Positions 55,010 through 63,794 of a stretch of 64,000 nt of DNA are shown here, piece by piece. Positions within the stretch are counted from its first letter, which is position 1; each line of letters opens with the position of its first letter. The notes under the pieces are model-generated. The model was not told the origin of the DNA and did no database searches. It was given only the letters and a program-made list of their open reading frames with translations. The stretch lies in contig NZ_LN679998.1 in assembly GCF_000953675.1 (NCBI RefSeq), forward strand, positions 395,911-459,910, in the 5' to 3' direction. The DNA is from Paraclostridium sordellii. GTDB taxonomy: Bacteria; Bacillota; Clostridia; Peptostreptococcales; Peptostreptococcaceae. The translations under genes and the position numbers were made by a program.

Positions 55010-55903
55010 ATGAATAAAAGAAGAAATATATACAGGGGGATGAATAGAAAAAGAAACAATTTAGTAAAAGGACTTACAGTTGGACTAGTTATTATAGGTA
55101 TTGTTGGAGGAGCTACATTTATAAAGTTACCTAAGTTTAACTTATTAGATAAAGTAAGTAATTTTAGTATTTTCGACAAAGAAAAAACAAGTGTTAAAGA
55201 ATTTTCATATAATGATGTTAAAGATAAAATAAATAAACCAGAAGAAAATAAGAAAGAAACAGTTGCTGAAAATGCAAAAGTAGCAACTGTAGATAACTTA
55301 GATATATATTCAATTCAAATTGCTGCAATTGATAATGATGAGGAATTAAAGAAAATAGAACAGAAGTTAGATGAACTTAAAATACCATTTTCTATAATTG
55401 ACGTAGATAATGTAAAAAAAGTTCAAACATATTCATCATTTGAAGAAGGTGAAAGCAGAAAAAATTTAGAAAGTATTAAAACTAATTTTTCAGATGCTTT
55501 TGTAAGTAAATTAGAAGTCCCATTGTTAGGGTTACAATATACAGATAAATATTCTTATGTTGAAGAAATATGTAATGAATTAAATAATTTAATATCAAAC
55601 TTTAAAGAAGAATCTAAAATTTGGGATAAAGGTGAAAAATCATTAAACAAAGAAGAATATAAAAATATAATAAATGCAAGGTTGGATATAGTAGGAAATT
55701 TAGAAAAGAGCTCTAAGAAAATTAATTATGAAGGCATGGTAGGATTTAAAGAGAATATTATAAAATACACTAAATCTGTAAAGGAAAAATCAAAAGCTAG
55801 TTTAAAAAGTATAGAAAATGATGAGTATTACATTGGAGAAAGTTTATTTATTTCATCTATACAAGGATACTATAGTTTTATAAAGTCTATAAAAACCATT
55901 TAA
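55010..55903 (+). CDS. membrane-anchored SPOR-like protein, 297 aa
   Basis: A basic N-terminus and one membrane segment (about 19-41, LVKGLTVGLVIIGIVGGATF) are followed by a linker and a SPOR-like domain (about 98-170; YSIQIAAIDNDEELKKIEQK, then FSIIDVDNVKKVQTYSSFEE). SPOR domains bind denuded septal peptidoglycan. The C-terminal 125 residues are helical and unrecognised. The topology puts the domain outside the membrane, which suits cell division or spore septum. A GGGGGG site precedes the ATG and a terminator follows. Confidence 0.75.
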   Translation: MNKRRNIYRGMNRKRNNLVKGLTVGLVIIGIVGGATFIKLPKFNLLDKVSNFSIFDKEKTSVKEFSYNDVKDKINKPEENKKETVAENAKVATVDNLDIYSIQIAAIDNDEELKKIEQKLDELKIPFSIIDVDNVKKVQTYSSFEEGESRKNLESIKTNFSDAFVSKLEVPLLGLQYTDKYSYVEEICNELNNLISNFKEESKIWDKGEKSLNKEEYKNIINARLDIVGNLEKSSKKINYEGMVGFKENIIKYTKSVKEKSKASLKSIENDEYYIGESLFISSIQGYYSFIKSIKTI

Positions 55904-55930
55904 AAGTTGTTAAAAACAACTTTTTTTTAT
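55901..55930 (+). terminator. terminator after the SPOR-like gene
   Basis: AAAAGTTGTT pairs with AACAACTTTT around AAA, followed by a T run. Confidence 0.85.
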
Positions 55931-55992
55931 TGAAATGAAAATTAATGTCAAGTCGTAAAAAGTTGAATTTTGTTTTAAAATAAGATATTTTT

Positions 55993-56031
55993 TTAACGAT
56001 AGTTAATATTTTACATTTATTATAGTATACT
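55993..56031 (+). promoter_or_regulatory. putative rnf promoter and palindromic operator
   Basis: TTAAC-GATA-GTTAA (55993-56006) is a 14-bp palindrome that overlaps a weak -35, TTAATA (56003-56008); TATACT (56026-56031) follows after 17 bp. Half-sites are in the opposite order to the GTTAA-N4-TTAAC-type Rex box, so the regulator is not identified. Confidence 0.35.
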
Positions 56032-56078
56032 TATAGGTAGTAAAAAAAGTTTAAACTAAGTCATAAGGGGGTAAAAGC

Positions 56079-57416
56079 ATGAAACTCTTAACTTTTAAAG
56101 GAGGAATACATCCTCCATATAGAAAAGAGTATACCAATAGCAAACCACTAGAAAAGGCTAAAGAACCTAATGTTGTATATATATCTATGCAACAACATAT
56201 AGGAGCTCCAGCTAAACCTATAGTGAAAGTTGGAGATGAAGTTAAAGTAGGGCAAAAAATTGGAGAAATGCAAGGATTTGTATCTGCCAATATTCATTCT
56301 TCAGTTTCAGGTAAAGTTACTGGTATCAAAGATGTAGAAGTTCCTGGAGGAATAAGCGCATGTGTAATTGTCGAAAACGATTTCAAAAATGAAATCCATG
56401 AAAGTGTTAAACCTAAAGGAAATCTAGAGGATTTAAAGAAAGAAGAAATCATAGAATTTATTAAAGAAGCGGGTATAGTTGGTATGGGAGGAGCTACATT
56501 TCCAACCCATGTGAAAATTTCACCTCCACCTGATAAGAAAATAGACTTTGTTATATTAAATGGAGCTGAATGTGAACCATATTTAACGGCTGACCATAGA
56601 CTGATGTTAGAAAATCCGGAAGATGTAGTATTTGGATTAAGAGTTCTTATGAAAGCTTTAGATGTTAAAAAAGGATACATAGGAATAGAAGTTAACAAGC
56701 CCGATGCTATTGATGCAATCACAAATGTAGCAAAACAGTATAGCAATATAGAAGTTGTTGGACTTGAAGTTAAATATCCTCAAGGAGCAGAAAAACAGCT
56801 TATTTATGCATGTACAAAAAGAGAAGTTCCATCTGGAGGTTTACCTATGGATGCAGGAGCTGTTGTAAATAATGTTGGAACAGCTGCTCAAATCGCTAAA
56901 ACTATAAAAACAGGGATGCCTCTTGTAGAAAGGATCACAACTATTACTGGAAACTGTATACAAGAACCAAAAAACCTTATAACTAAAGTAGGTACACTTT
57001 TTTCAGAGATAATAGATCAGTGTGGTGGATTTAGAGAAGATAAAAAATTAGGCAAGGTTATAATGGGCGGACCTATGATGGGAATAGCTCAGCATACAAC
57101 AAACATACCAACAAATAAGGGAACATCAGGAATATTATGTCTAGATGAAATGGAGTCAAAAACTCCAAAACCAAAGAATTGCTTAAGATGTGGAAAATGC
57201 TTAGATGTATGTCCCGCATTTTTACAACCACTTTATATAAGTGCATACAGTATAAATGGTGATTATGAATCATCAGAAAAATATAGAGCACTAGATTGTA
57301 TAGAGTGTGGATCATGTTCATTTATCTGTCCAGCGAGAAGACCTCTTCTTCAATCAATCAGAGTAGCTAAAAAAGAAATAATCGCATTAAAAAGAAAACA
57401 ATCAACAAGTAAATAA
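56079..57416 (+). CDS. rnfC: Rnf complex subunit C
   Basis: RnfC (445 aa) is the soluble NADH/FMN-binding subunit of the ferredoxin:NAD+ oxidoreductase that pumps Na+ or H+. FKGGIHPPYRKE at the start, GMGGATFPTHVK (nucleotide site, about 137-148), NGAECEPYLTADHR and the two [4Fe-4S] motifs CLRCGKCLDVCP (about 369) and CIECGSCSFICP (about 408) are present. The length is typical of clostridial RnfC without long C-terminal repeats. GGGGG precedes the ATG. It heads the six-gene rnfCDGEAB operon. Confidence 0.96.
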   Translation: MKLLTFKGGIHPPYRKEYTNSKPLEKAKEPNVVYISMQQHIGAPAKPIVKVGDEVKVGQKIGEMQGFVSANIHSSVSGKVTGIKDVEVPGGISACVIVENDFKNEIHESVKPKGNLEDLKKEEIIEFIKEAGIVGMGGATFPTHVKISPPPDKKIDFVILNGAECEPYLTADHRLMLENPEDVVFGLRVLMKALDVKKGYIGIEVNKPDAIDAITNVAKQYSNIEVVGLEVKYPQGAEKQLIYACTKREVPSGGLPMDAGAVVNNVGTAAQIAKTIKTGMPLVERITTITGNCIQEPKNLITKVGTLFSEIIDQCGGFREDKKLGKVIMGGPMMGIAQHTTNIPTNKGTSGILCLDEMESKTPKPKNCLRCGKCLDVCPAFLQPLYISAYSINGDYESSEKYRALDCIECGSCSFICPARRPLLQSIRVAKKEIIALKRKQSTSK

Positions 57417-57435
57417 GTAAAAGTTAGGGGGAAAT

Positions 57436-58419
57436 ATGATGGATAACAAATTAATAGTTTCATCTTCTCCTCATGTGAGAAGCAGTGAAGATACATCATA
57501 TATAATGAAACAAGTTATAATAGCTCTTTTACCTGCAGCTCTAGCAGGAGTGTATTTTTTTAGACTAAGTGCCATAAATGTTATATTTTGGTGCATATTA
57601 GGATCAGTAGGATTTGAATGGTTATATCAAAAGATTAATAAAAAAGAGTCTACAATTGGAGATTTTTCAGCAGTTGTAACTGGTTTATTACTAGCTTTTA
57701 ACGTTCCAGCATCTCTACCTTGGTGGATGTGTCTAGCTGGTTCAGCATTTGCAATAATAGTTGTAAAGATGGTATTTGGAGGAATTGGTAATAACTTTGT
57801 AAACCCAGCACTAGCAGCAAGAGCATTTTTATTAGCATCATTTCCTGTAGCCATGACTTCTTGGACTCAAACTGGTGTTAACTGGGTAAGTCAAGGAAAC
57901 ATAGATGTTGTAACTACAGCAACACCACTATCATTTCTAAAAGCAGGACCTCAAGGAATAGAAGTTATAACTGGAAATGGAACTAGTTTATTTGATATGT
58001 TTATAGGGAATATAGGTGGGTGTATAGGTGAAACATCAGCTATATTACTTATATTAGGTGGAGTTTACTTAATGTATAAAGGAATAATAAACTATGTTAT
58101 ACCAGTATTTTATATAGGAACAGTGGCTATATTAATGTTTTTATTAGGTGGATTTAACTTTGAATTTGTAATATATCAAATGTCTGCTGGAGGACTTATG
58201 TTAGGTGCATTCTTTATGCTAACAGATTATACAACTTCTCCTATGACTAAAAAAGGGCAAATAATATATGCTGTTGTAGCTGGAGTTATAACTACAGTTA
58301 TAAGACTATATGGAGGATACCCAGAAGGAGTATCATATTCAATATTATTTGTAAATGTTATGACACCTCTTATAGATAAATACACAAAAACTAAAGTATT
58401 TGGGGAGGTGTCTAAGTAA
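57436..58419 (+). CDS. rnfD: Rnf complex subunit D
   Basis: RnfD (327 aa) is a membrane subunit carrying covalent FMN, related to NqrB. It has about eight hydrophobic segments. The flavinylation threonine should lie in the TTATPLSFLK segment (about 155-165). GIGNNFVNPALAARAFLLAS is a conserved family stretch. Two adjacent ATG codons occur (57436, 57439) and the ribosome site GGGGGA allows either. It overlaps rnfG by one base. Confidence 0.95.
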   Translation: MMDNKLIVSSSPHVRSSEDTSYIMKQVIIALLPAALAGVYFFRLSAINVIFWCILGSVGFEWLYQKINKKESTIGDFSAVVTGLLLAFNVPASLPWWMCLAGSAFAIIVVKMVFGGIGNNFVNPALAARAFLLASFPVAMTSWTQTGVNWVSQGNIDVVTTATPLSFLKAGPQGIEVITGNGTSLFDMFIGNIGGCIGETSAILLILGGVYLMYKGIINYVIPVFYIGTVAILMFLLGGFNFEFVIYQMSAGGLMLGAFFMLTDYTTSPMTKKGQIIYAVVAGVITTVIRLYGGYPEGVSYSILFVNVMTPLIDKYTKTKVFGEVSK

Positions 58420-59057
58420 TGAAAGATATACTGAGATTAGGAAGTATATTATTTGTCATATGCGCTGTTGCAGCATTAATGCTAGGTGTTACAAATAATA
58501 TAACGGCACCTGTAATAGAACAAAGAAATATACAAGCAAACAATGAATCAAGAAAAGCAGTACTTCAAGCAGCAGAAGAGTTTAAACAAATAGAAAATGC
58601 TAAGGGAGACTTAGTAGAGGAAGTCTATCAAGGATTAAAAAATGGAGAAGTAGTTGGATATACTATAAAGACAACTCCAAAGGGATATGGTGGAAAAGTT
58701 GAGGTTATGGTTGGAATAACTACAGATGGAAACATATCAGGAGTAAAAATAGGAAACCACTCTGAAACACCTGGACTTGGATCAAAGGCTTCAGAACCAG
58801 CATTTAAAGATCAGTTTAAAGGTAAAGGTACAGATAAATCATTAACAGTTGTAAAAGGTAATGCTAGTAATGACAATGATATAGCTGCTATTTCAGGAGC
58901 TACAATAACTTCTAAGGCAGTTACTTCAGGTGTTAATGCAGCAATAGATTTATATAAAAGTCAACTTTTAAATTCTCAAAATGAAGCAAAAGATAGTTCT
59001 ATGGTTCAAATATATGATCATAAAGAGCTTAAAGACTCAAATGGAACGGGGGTATAG
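58419..59057 (+). CDS. rnfG: Rnf complex subunit G
   Basis: RnfG (212 aa) has one N-terminal membrane segment (ILFVICAVAALMLGV) and an FMN-binding domain outside the cytoplasm. The covalent flavin site is the threonine in ISGATITSKAVTSGV (about 164-178), matching S(T)GAT. The HSETPGLGSKA motif also fits the family. Its ATG overlaps the rnfD stop by one base, indicating coupled translation. Confidence 0.95.
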   Translation: MKDILRLGSILFVICAVAALMLGVTNNITAPVIEQRNIQANNESRKAVLQAAEEFKQIENAKGDLVEEVYQGLKNGEVVGYTIKTTPKGYGGKVEVMVGITTDGNISGVKIGNHSETPGLGSKASEPAFKDQFKGKGTDKSLTVVKGNASNDNDIAAISGATITSKAVTSGVNAAIDLYKSQLLNSQNEAKDSSMVQIYDHKELKDSNGTGV

Positions 59058-59060
59058 AAA

Positions 59061-59657
59061 ATGGGTTTAGGAAAAATAGTAAAAAATGGATTAATAGATG
59101 AAAACCCAACACTTGTTCAAGTAATAGGTATGTGTCCAACCCTTGCTGTTACAACTTCAGCTATAAATGGATTAGGTATGGGGCTTTCAACTACAGCAGT
59201 TTTAGTATGTTCAAACATAGTTATATCTATGATGAGAAAATTTATACCATCTAAAATAAGAATACCAGCATTTGTTGTAGTAATTGCAACCTTTGTTACT
59301 ATGGTAGGTATGTTACTTAAAGCTTATATACCTGCACTTGATAAAGCATTAGGTTTATTTATACCATTAATAGTTGTTAACTGCTTAATATTAGCTAGAG
59401 CAGAAAGCTTTGCATCTAAAAATAAGCCAGTACAATCAGCTTTTGATGGTATTGGTATGGGACTTGGATTTGCAATATCACTAACTGTTTTAGGAGCAAT
59501 AAGAGAATTACTTGGAAACGGAAGTTTATTCGGATTTACTTTGTTTGGAGCATCTTTCCAACCAGCCTTATTATTTATATTACCTCCAGGAGCTTTCTTG
59601 ACATTAGGATTTTTACTTGCAGGGTTTAATAAATTGAAAGCTAAAAAAGCTAATTAG
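59061..59657 (+). CDS. rnfE: Rnf complex subunit E
   Basis: RnfE (198 aa) is one of two paralogous six-helix membrane subunits that form the ion channel core. NPTLVQVIGMCPTLAVTTSA near the N-terminus is the conserved half-helix with a Cys thought to help hold an in-membrane iron-sulfur centre. It follows rnfG after 3 bp and precedes rnfA. Confidence 0.95.
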   Translation: MGLGKIVKNGLIDENPTLVQVIGMCPTLAVTTSAINGLGMGLSTTAVLVCSNIVISMMRKFIPSKIRIPAFVVVIATFVTMVGMLLKAYIPALDKALGLFIPLIVVNCLILARAESFASKNKPVQSAFDGIGMGLGFAISLTVLGAIRELLGNGSLFGFTLFGASFQPALLFILPPGAFLTLGFLLAGFNKLKAKKAN

Positions 59658-59668
59658 GAGGGATAAAT

Positions 59669-60244
59669 ATGAATTTAATACTTTTATTTTTAAGTGTTGT
59701 ACTAGTTAACAATGTTATAACATCTCAATTCTTAGGGATTTGCCCATTTTTAGGAGTTTCTAAAAAAGTAGATACAGCAGTAGGTATGGGAGTTGCCGTT
59801 ACATTTGTTTTAACATTAGCGTCATTTATAACATATTTTGTTCAAAAAATATTAGAAATAACAAATAATCAATTTTTACAAACAATAGCTTTTATATTAG
59901 TAATAGCATCTATAGTTCAGTTTGTTGAAATGGTTATACAAAAAATGAGTCCATCATTATATCAAGCTTTAGGGGTTTTCTTACCTCTTATAACTACAAA
60001 CTGTGCAGTTTTGGGTATAGCTTTAGTTAACGTTCAAAATGGATATAATTTAGTTGAAACTATGGTAAATGGATTTGGAGCAGGAGTAGGTTTCACTTTG
60101 GCTATTGTTTTATTTGCAGGAATAAGAGAAAGACTAGAGTTAGCAGATATACCAGAGAGTTTCAAAGGATTTCCTATAACTTTAATATCAGCGAGTTTAA
60201 TGTCTATTGCATTCTTAGGGTTTGCAGGACTTATACAGCTGTAA
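59669..60244 (+). CDS. rnfA: Rnf complex subunit A
   Basis: RnfA (191 aa) pairs with RnfE in the membrane core. NNVITSQFLGICPFLGVSKK carries the matching Cys (about 25) in inverted topology, and LPLITTNCAVLGIALVNVQ is the second conserved Cys segment. AGGAGGG precedes the ATG, 11 bp after rnfE. Confidence 0.95.
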   Translation: MNLILLFLSVVLVNNVITSQFLGICPFLGVSKKVDTAVGMGVAVTFVLTLASFITYFVQKILEITNNQFLQTIAFILVIASIVQFVEMVIQKMSPSLYQALGVFLPLITTNCAVLGIALVNVQNGYNLVETMVNGFGAGVGFTLAIVLFAGIRERLELADIPESFKGFPITLISASLMSIAFLGFAGLIQL

Positions 60245-60260
60245 GTTGGGGGTGAAGTAA

Positions 60261-61232
60261 TTGTCTATATTAAATTCAATTTTAGTTTTAGGAGTAATGG
60301 GTCTAATCTTTGGTGGAATACTTGCATATGCTGCTAAAAAGTTTACTGTTAAAGTAGATGAAAGAGTAGAAGCAATACTTGAAGTATTACCAGGTGCAAA
60401 CTGTGGAGGTTGTGGATTTCCAGGTTGTGGAGGATTAGCAAGTGCAATAGTAGAAGGAAGTGCATCAGTAAATGGATGTCCAGTTGGTGGAAGTGATTGT
60501 GCAGCAAAAATCGGAGAAATAATGGGTGTTACAGCTGATGCAGGAGAAAAGAAAGTTGCAAATGTTATTTGTAAAGGAACGTGCTCAGTTGCTAAAGATA
60601 AATATGTGTATGAAGGAATGCTAGACTGTAAGGCAGCTAATGCATTAAATGGAGGAGCTAAGTCATGTAAGTATGGATGTTTAGGACTTGGAACTTGTGT
60701 TAGTGCATGTAAGTTTGATGCAATACATGTTATTGATGGAGTTGCAGTTGTGGATGAGGAAAAGTGTGTTCTTTGTGGTAAATGTATAGAAGTTTGTCCA
60801 AAAGGTGTAATAGAAATTAAACCTATTAAAAATGAAGTAGTAGTAGAATGCAATAGTAAAGATTTCGGTAAAAGTGTAAAAGATAAATGTAGCGTTGGAT
60901 GTATAGGGTGTGGAATATGTGAAAAGTCATGTCCGTTTGGGGCTATAACTATAGAAAATAAATTAGCCAAAATAGATTATGATAAATGCGTACAATGTAT
61001 GATTTGTGTAGAAAAATGTCCAACCAAGGCTATAAAGGGAGATTTAAGAAAAAGGAGAAAGGTAAAAATAGAAGAAGACCTGTGTGTAGGATGTACAATT
61101 TGTAAAAAGCAATGTAAATTTGACGCCATATCCGGAGAGTTAAAAGAGAAGCATAGAGTTGATGAAACTAAATGTGTAGGATGTCATGAATGTGTTCAAA
61201 AATGTCCTAAAAAGGCTATTAAAATTTTATAA
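60261..61232 (+). CDS. rnfB: Rnf complex subunit B, multi-cluster ferredoxin protein
   Basis: RnfB (323 aa) accepts electrons from ferredoxin. One N-terminal membrane segment is followed by the Fe-S domain [14 protein letters not shown] with a further Cys in NGCPVGG, then six ferredoxin-type groups between about 133 and 320 (the last two are [11 protein letters not shown] and [12 protein letters not shown]). This is the long, many-cluster form seen in Acetobacterium-type Rnf rather than the short proteobacterial form. A Lys/Arg-rich linker (LRKRRKVK, about 270) separates the last two clusters. TTG at 60261 is the start, behind GGGGGTGAAG. Confidence 0.93.
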   Translation: MSILNSILVLGVMGLIFGGILAYAAKKFTVKVDERVEAILEVLPGANCGGCGFPGCGGLASAIVEGSASVNGCPVGGSDCAAKIGEIMGVTADAGEKKVANVICKGTCSVAKDKYVYEGMLDCKAANALNGGAKSCKYGCLGLGTCVSACKFDAIHVIDGVAVVDEEKCVLCGKCIEVCPKGVIEIKPIKNEVVVECNSKDFGKSVKDKCSVGCIGCGICEKSCPFGAITIENKLAKIDYDKCVQCMICVEKCPTKAIKGDLRKRRKVKIEEDLCVGCTICKKQCKFDAISGELKEKHRVDETKCVGCHECVQKCPKKAIKIL

Positions 61233-61246
61233 TGTGGATATTATAG

Positions 61247-61280
61247 AGATATGGAGTTTTTCCATATCTTCTTTATTTTG
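61247..61280 (+). terminator. weak terminator after rnfB
   Basis: AGATATGGA pairs with TCCATATCT; the T run after it is poor (TCTTTATTTTG), so some read-through is possible. Confidence 0.5.
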
Positions 61281-61320
61281 TTAATAAAATTGAAATTGTA
61301 ACCAGAGTGTAACAAAAACG

Positions 61321-61354
61321 TTCGACATTAACGTTGAATTTTTTACAATATAAT
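61321..61354 (+). promoter_or_regulatory. possible Spo0A box and -10 before maf
   Basis: TTCGACA (61321-61327) is the reverse complement of the Spo0A box TGTCGAA and lies about where a -35 should be, 21 bp before TATAAT (61349-61354). Spo0A-activated sigma-A promoters can have such long spacing. A single 7-mer is weak evidence. Confidence 0.3.
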
Positions 61355-61390
61355 GATAAACTAATTAAGTATCAAAAAAGAGGTGAATTA

Positions 61391-61969
61391 ATGAATATAA
61401 TATTGGCATCAGGATCGCCTAGAAGAAGAGAAATTTTAGCTAATACAAATGCTAAGTTCGATGTCTTAACTAGCGATGTAGATGAAAGAATATTTAAGTT
61501 TGAGGAACCTACACAGTTAGTACTACGACTAGCGTTTGAAAAGTGTATGGATATTGCTATCAATAATCCAGAAAGCTTGGTTATTGGAGCAGACACTATT
61601 GTTGTTTTAGATAATGAAATATTAGGAAAACCTAAAAATGAAGATGAAGCTTTTGATATGTTAAGTAAACTATCAAATCGAGAGCATCAGGTTATAACAG
61701 GTATGAGTATAGTCAACATAGAAAATAATAAAAAAATTGTCGATTATACTATTAGTAATGTTAAGTTTAAGAATTTAACTGACCAAGATATAAGAGATTA
61801 TATAAGTACTGGAGAATGTTTAGATAAAGCTGGGTCATATGGCATACAAGGTTATGGAGCCTTACTAGTAAAAGAAATCCAAGGTGATTATTTTAATATA
61901 GTAGGACTACCTATATCGAAGCTAAGTGATATTCTCAAATCAAACTTTAACATAAATCTTTTTTTATAA
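61391..61969 (+). CDS. maf: Maf-family nucleotide pyrophosphatase
   Basis: This 192-aa Maf protein hydrolyses non-canonical or specific nucleoside triphosphates and is linked to septum control. ASGSPRRREIL at the start is the phosphate-binding loop, VIGADTIVV and GKPKNEDEA follow, and DKAGSYGIQGYGALLV is the C-terminal signature. ATG at 61391 follows GAGGTG. Maf, radC, mreB and mreC in this order is a conserved Firmicute cluster at the cell-shape locus. Confidence 0.94.
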   Translation: MNIILASGSPRRREILANTNAKFDVLTSDVDERIFKFEEPTQLVLRLAFEKCMDIAINNPESLVIGADTIVVLDNEILGKPKNEDEAFDMLSKLSNREHQVITGMSIVNIENNKKIVDYTISNVKFKNLTDQDIRDYISTGECLDKAGSYGIQGYGALLVKEIQGDYFNIVGLPISKLSDILKSNFNINLFL

Positions 61970-61990
61970 AATCTCAGGAGGTTAAATATT

Positions 61991-62686
61991 ATGAGGTCAT
62001 CAAGTTTATGTATAACAGTAAAGGAGATGGCATTAGAAGAAAGACCTAGAGAAAAAATGCTTAACAATGGAGAAAAAAGTTTATCTAATGCTGAATTGTT
62101 AGCAATAATTTTAAGGACAGGAACTAAAAAACAAAGTGTTTTGGAATTAGCAAATTATATATTAAATAAAGATAGTCAAGGAATACGATGGTTAAAGGAT
62201 ATAACTGTACAAGAGTTATGTGAGATAGATGGCATTGGAATTTCTAAAGCTACTCAGATAAAAGCAGCTTTGGAATTAGGAATAAGGATATCTAGTGCAA
62301 AGCCTACAAAATATAAGGTTACAAATCCATGGGATATATATAAATATTACATGGAGAGTCTTAGGTATTTAAATAAAGAAATTTTTAAAATTATTCTTTT
62401 AAATACTAAAAATGAGATTATTTGTGACATTGATGTATCAGTAGGTACTCTTAATATGTCTTTAGTTCATCCTAGAGAGGTATTTAGAGAGGCAATAAAA
62501 AGAAATAGCAATAAGATTATTCTTATGCATAATCATCCATCTGGAAATATCGAGCCATCTAATGAAGATAAAAATGTAACAGTGAGATTAATAAAATGTG
62601 GTGATTTAATTGGAATAGAAGTTATTGACCATATAATAATTGGCGATGGACTTTATTACAGTTTTAAGGAAAATATGATAATTTAA
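61991..62686 (+). CDS. radC: RadC-family JAB/MPN-domain protein
   Basis: This 231-aa protein has the RadC layout: a helix-hairpin-helix region (CEIDGIGISKATQIKAALEL, about 75-94) and a C-terminal JAMM-type domain with the metal motif HNHPSGNIEPSNED (about 178-191). A repair role was proposed from an old mapping error and is not established; the metal site suggests a hydrolase. AGGAGG precedes the ATG. It lies between maf and mreB. Confidence 0.93.
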   Translation: MRSSSLCITVKEMALEERPREKMLNNGEKSLSNAELLAIILRTGTKKQSVLELANYILNKDSQGIRWLKDITVQELCEIDGIGISKATQIKAALELGIRISSAKPTKYKVTNPWDIYKYYMESLRYLNKEIFKIILLNTKNEIICDIDVSVGTLNMSLVHPREVFREAIKRNSNKIILMHNHPSGNIEPSNEDKNVTVRLIKCGDLIGIEVIDHIIIGDGLYYSFKENMII

Positions 62687-62714
62687 TGGATATATGTGAA
62701 AGGAGCTTGGAATT

Positions 62715-63776
62715 ATGGCGAAGAAAGAGAAAAAAGGATTCAAATCTTTATTTGGATTTAATAAAATGTCAAAAGACATGGGAATAGACTTAGGAACAGC
62801 AAATACATTAGTTTATATAAAAGGACAAGGGATAGTAGTAAGAGAGCCATCTGTTGTTGCTATAAGAGATGACAGCAAATCTGTTTTAGCAGTTGGAGAA
62901 GAAGCTAAAAAAATGATAGGTAGAACACCTGGTAATATAGTTGCTATAAGACCTATGAAAGATGGAGTTATAGCAGACTTTGATGTAACTCAAGCTATGT
63001 TAAGCTACTTTATAAAAAAAGCTGCTTCAAACAAAGGTGTAGTTAGTCCAAGAATTGCAATATGTGTTCCATTTGGAGTAACAGAAGTAGAAAAAAGAGC
63101 TATAGAAGAAGCTGCTAGACAAGCTGGAGCAAGAGATGCATATCTTATAGAAGAACCAATGGCAGCAGCTATAGGTGCAGATCTTAGAGTTGAAGAACCA
63201 GAAGGAAATATGGTAGTAGATATAGGTGGAGGTACTACAGAAATAGCTGTAATATCTTTAGGAGGTATAGTTACTGCTAAATCTATCAGAATAGGTGGAG
63301 ACGAATTTGACGAGTCTATAGTTAGCTACGTTAAGAAGGAATACAACTTAATGATAGGTGAAAGAACAGCAGAAGACGTTAAGATACAAATAGGATCTAC
63401 ATTTAAAGATGATGAAGAAAAAACTATGCAAATAAGAGGTAGAGATTTAGTAACAGGTCTTCCCAAAACTGAGCAGATATCATCGTCTCAAGTTAGAGAA
63501 GCATTAAAAGAACCTATAACATCAATAGTAGATGGAATAAAATCAACTTTAGAAAAAACTCCACCAGAGTTAGCTTCAGATATAATGGAAAACGGAATAA
63601 TGTTAACTGGAGGAGGAGCTTTACTTAGAGGATTAGATAAGTTAGTAAAAGAACATACAGGAATGCCTGTTCATATAGCTGAAAACCCTCTAGACTGTGT
63701 TGCTTTAGGTACTGGAAAATCTGTAGAAGATCAAGAAATATTTGAAAAAGTATTAATGATGAATACTAGAAGATAA
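62715..63776 (+). CDS. mreB: rod-shape-determining protein MreB
   Basis: MreB (353 aa) is the actin-like ATPase that guides side-wall peptidoglycan synthesis. [12 protein letters not shown] (phosphate 1), [16 protein letters not shown] (phosphate 2) and [13 protein letters not shown] (adenosine) are the actin-fold motifs, and [12 protein letters not shown] is also conserved. It has a 19-residue basic N-terminal extension with Phe residues ([10 protein letters not shown]) that could act as a membrane-binding amphipathic helix. AAAGGAG precedes the ATG. mreC follows after 18 bp. Confidence 0.96.
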   Translation: MAKKEKKGFKSLFGFNKMSKDMGIDLGTANTLVYIKGQGIVVREPSVVAIRDDSKSVLAVGEEAKKMIGRTPGNIVAIRPMKDGVIADFDVTQAMLSYFIKKAASNKGVVSPRIAICVPFGVTEVEKRAIEEAARQAGARDAYLIEEPMAAAIGADLRVEEPEGNMVVDIGGGTTEIAVISLGGIVTAKSIRIGGDEFDESIVSYVKKEYNLMIGERTAEDVKIQIGSTFKDDEEKTMQIRGRDLVTGLPKTEQISSSQVREALKEPITSIVDGIKSTLEKTPPELASDIMENGIMLTGGGALLRGLDKLVKEHTGMPVHIAENPLDCVALGTGKSVEDQEIFEKVLMMNTRR

Positions 63777-63794
63777 TATAAAGTTGGTGATAGG

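Noticed and set aside
60215-60970. 251-residue open frame on the minus strand across rnfB
   Set aside because: It is the reverse of rnfB, kept open by Cys and Gly codons; no ribosome site, and rnfB is certain.
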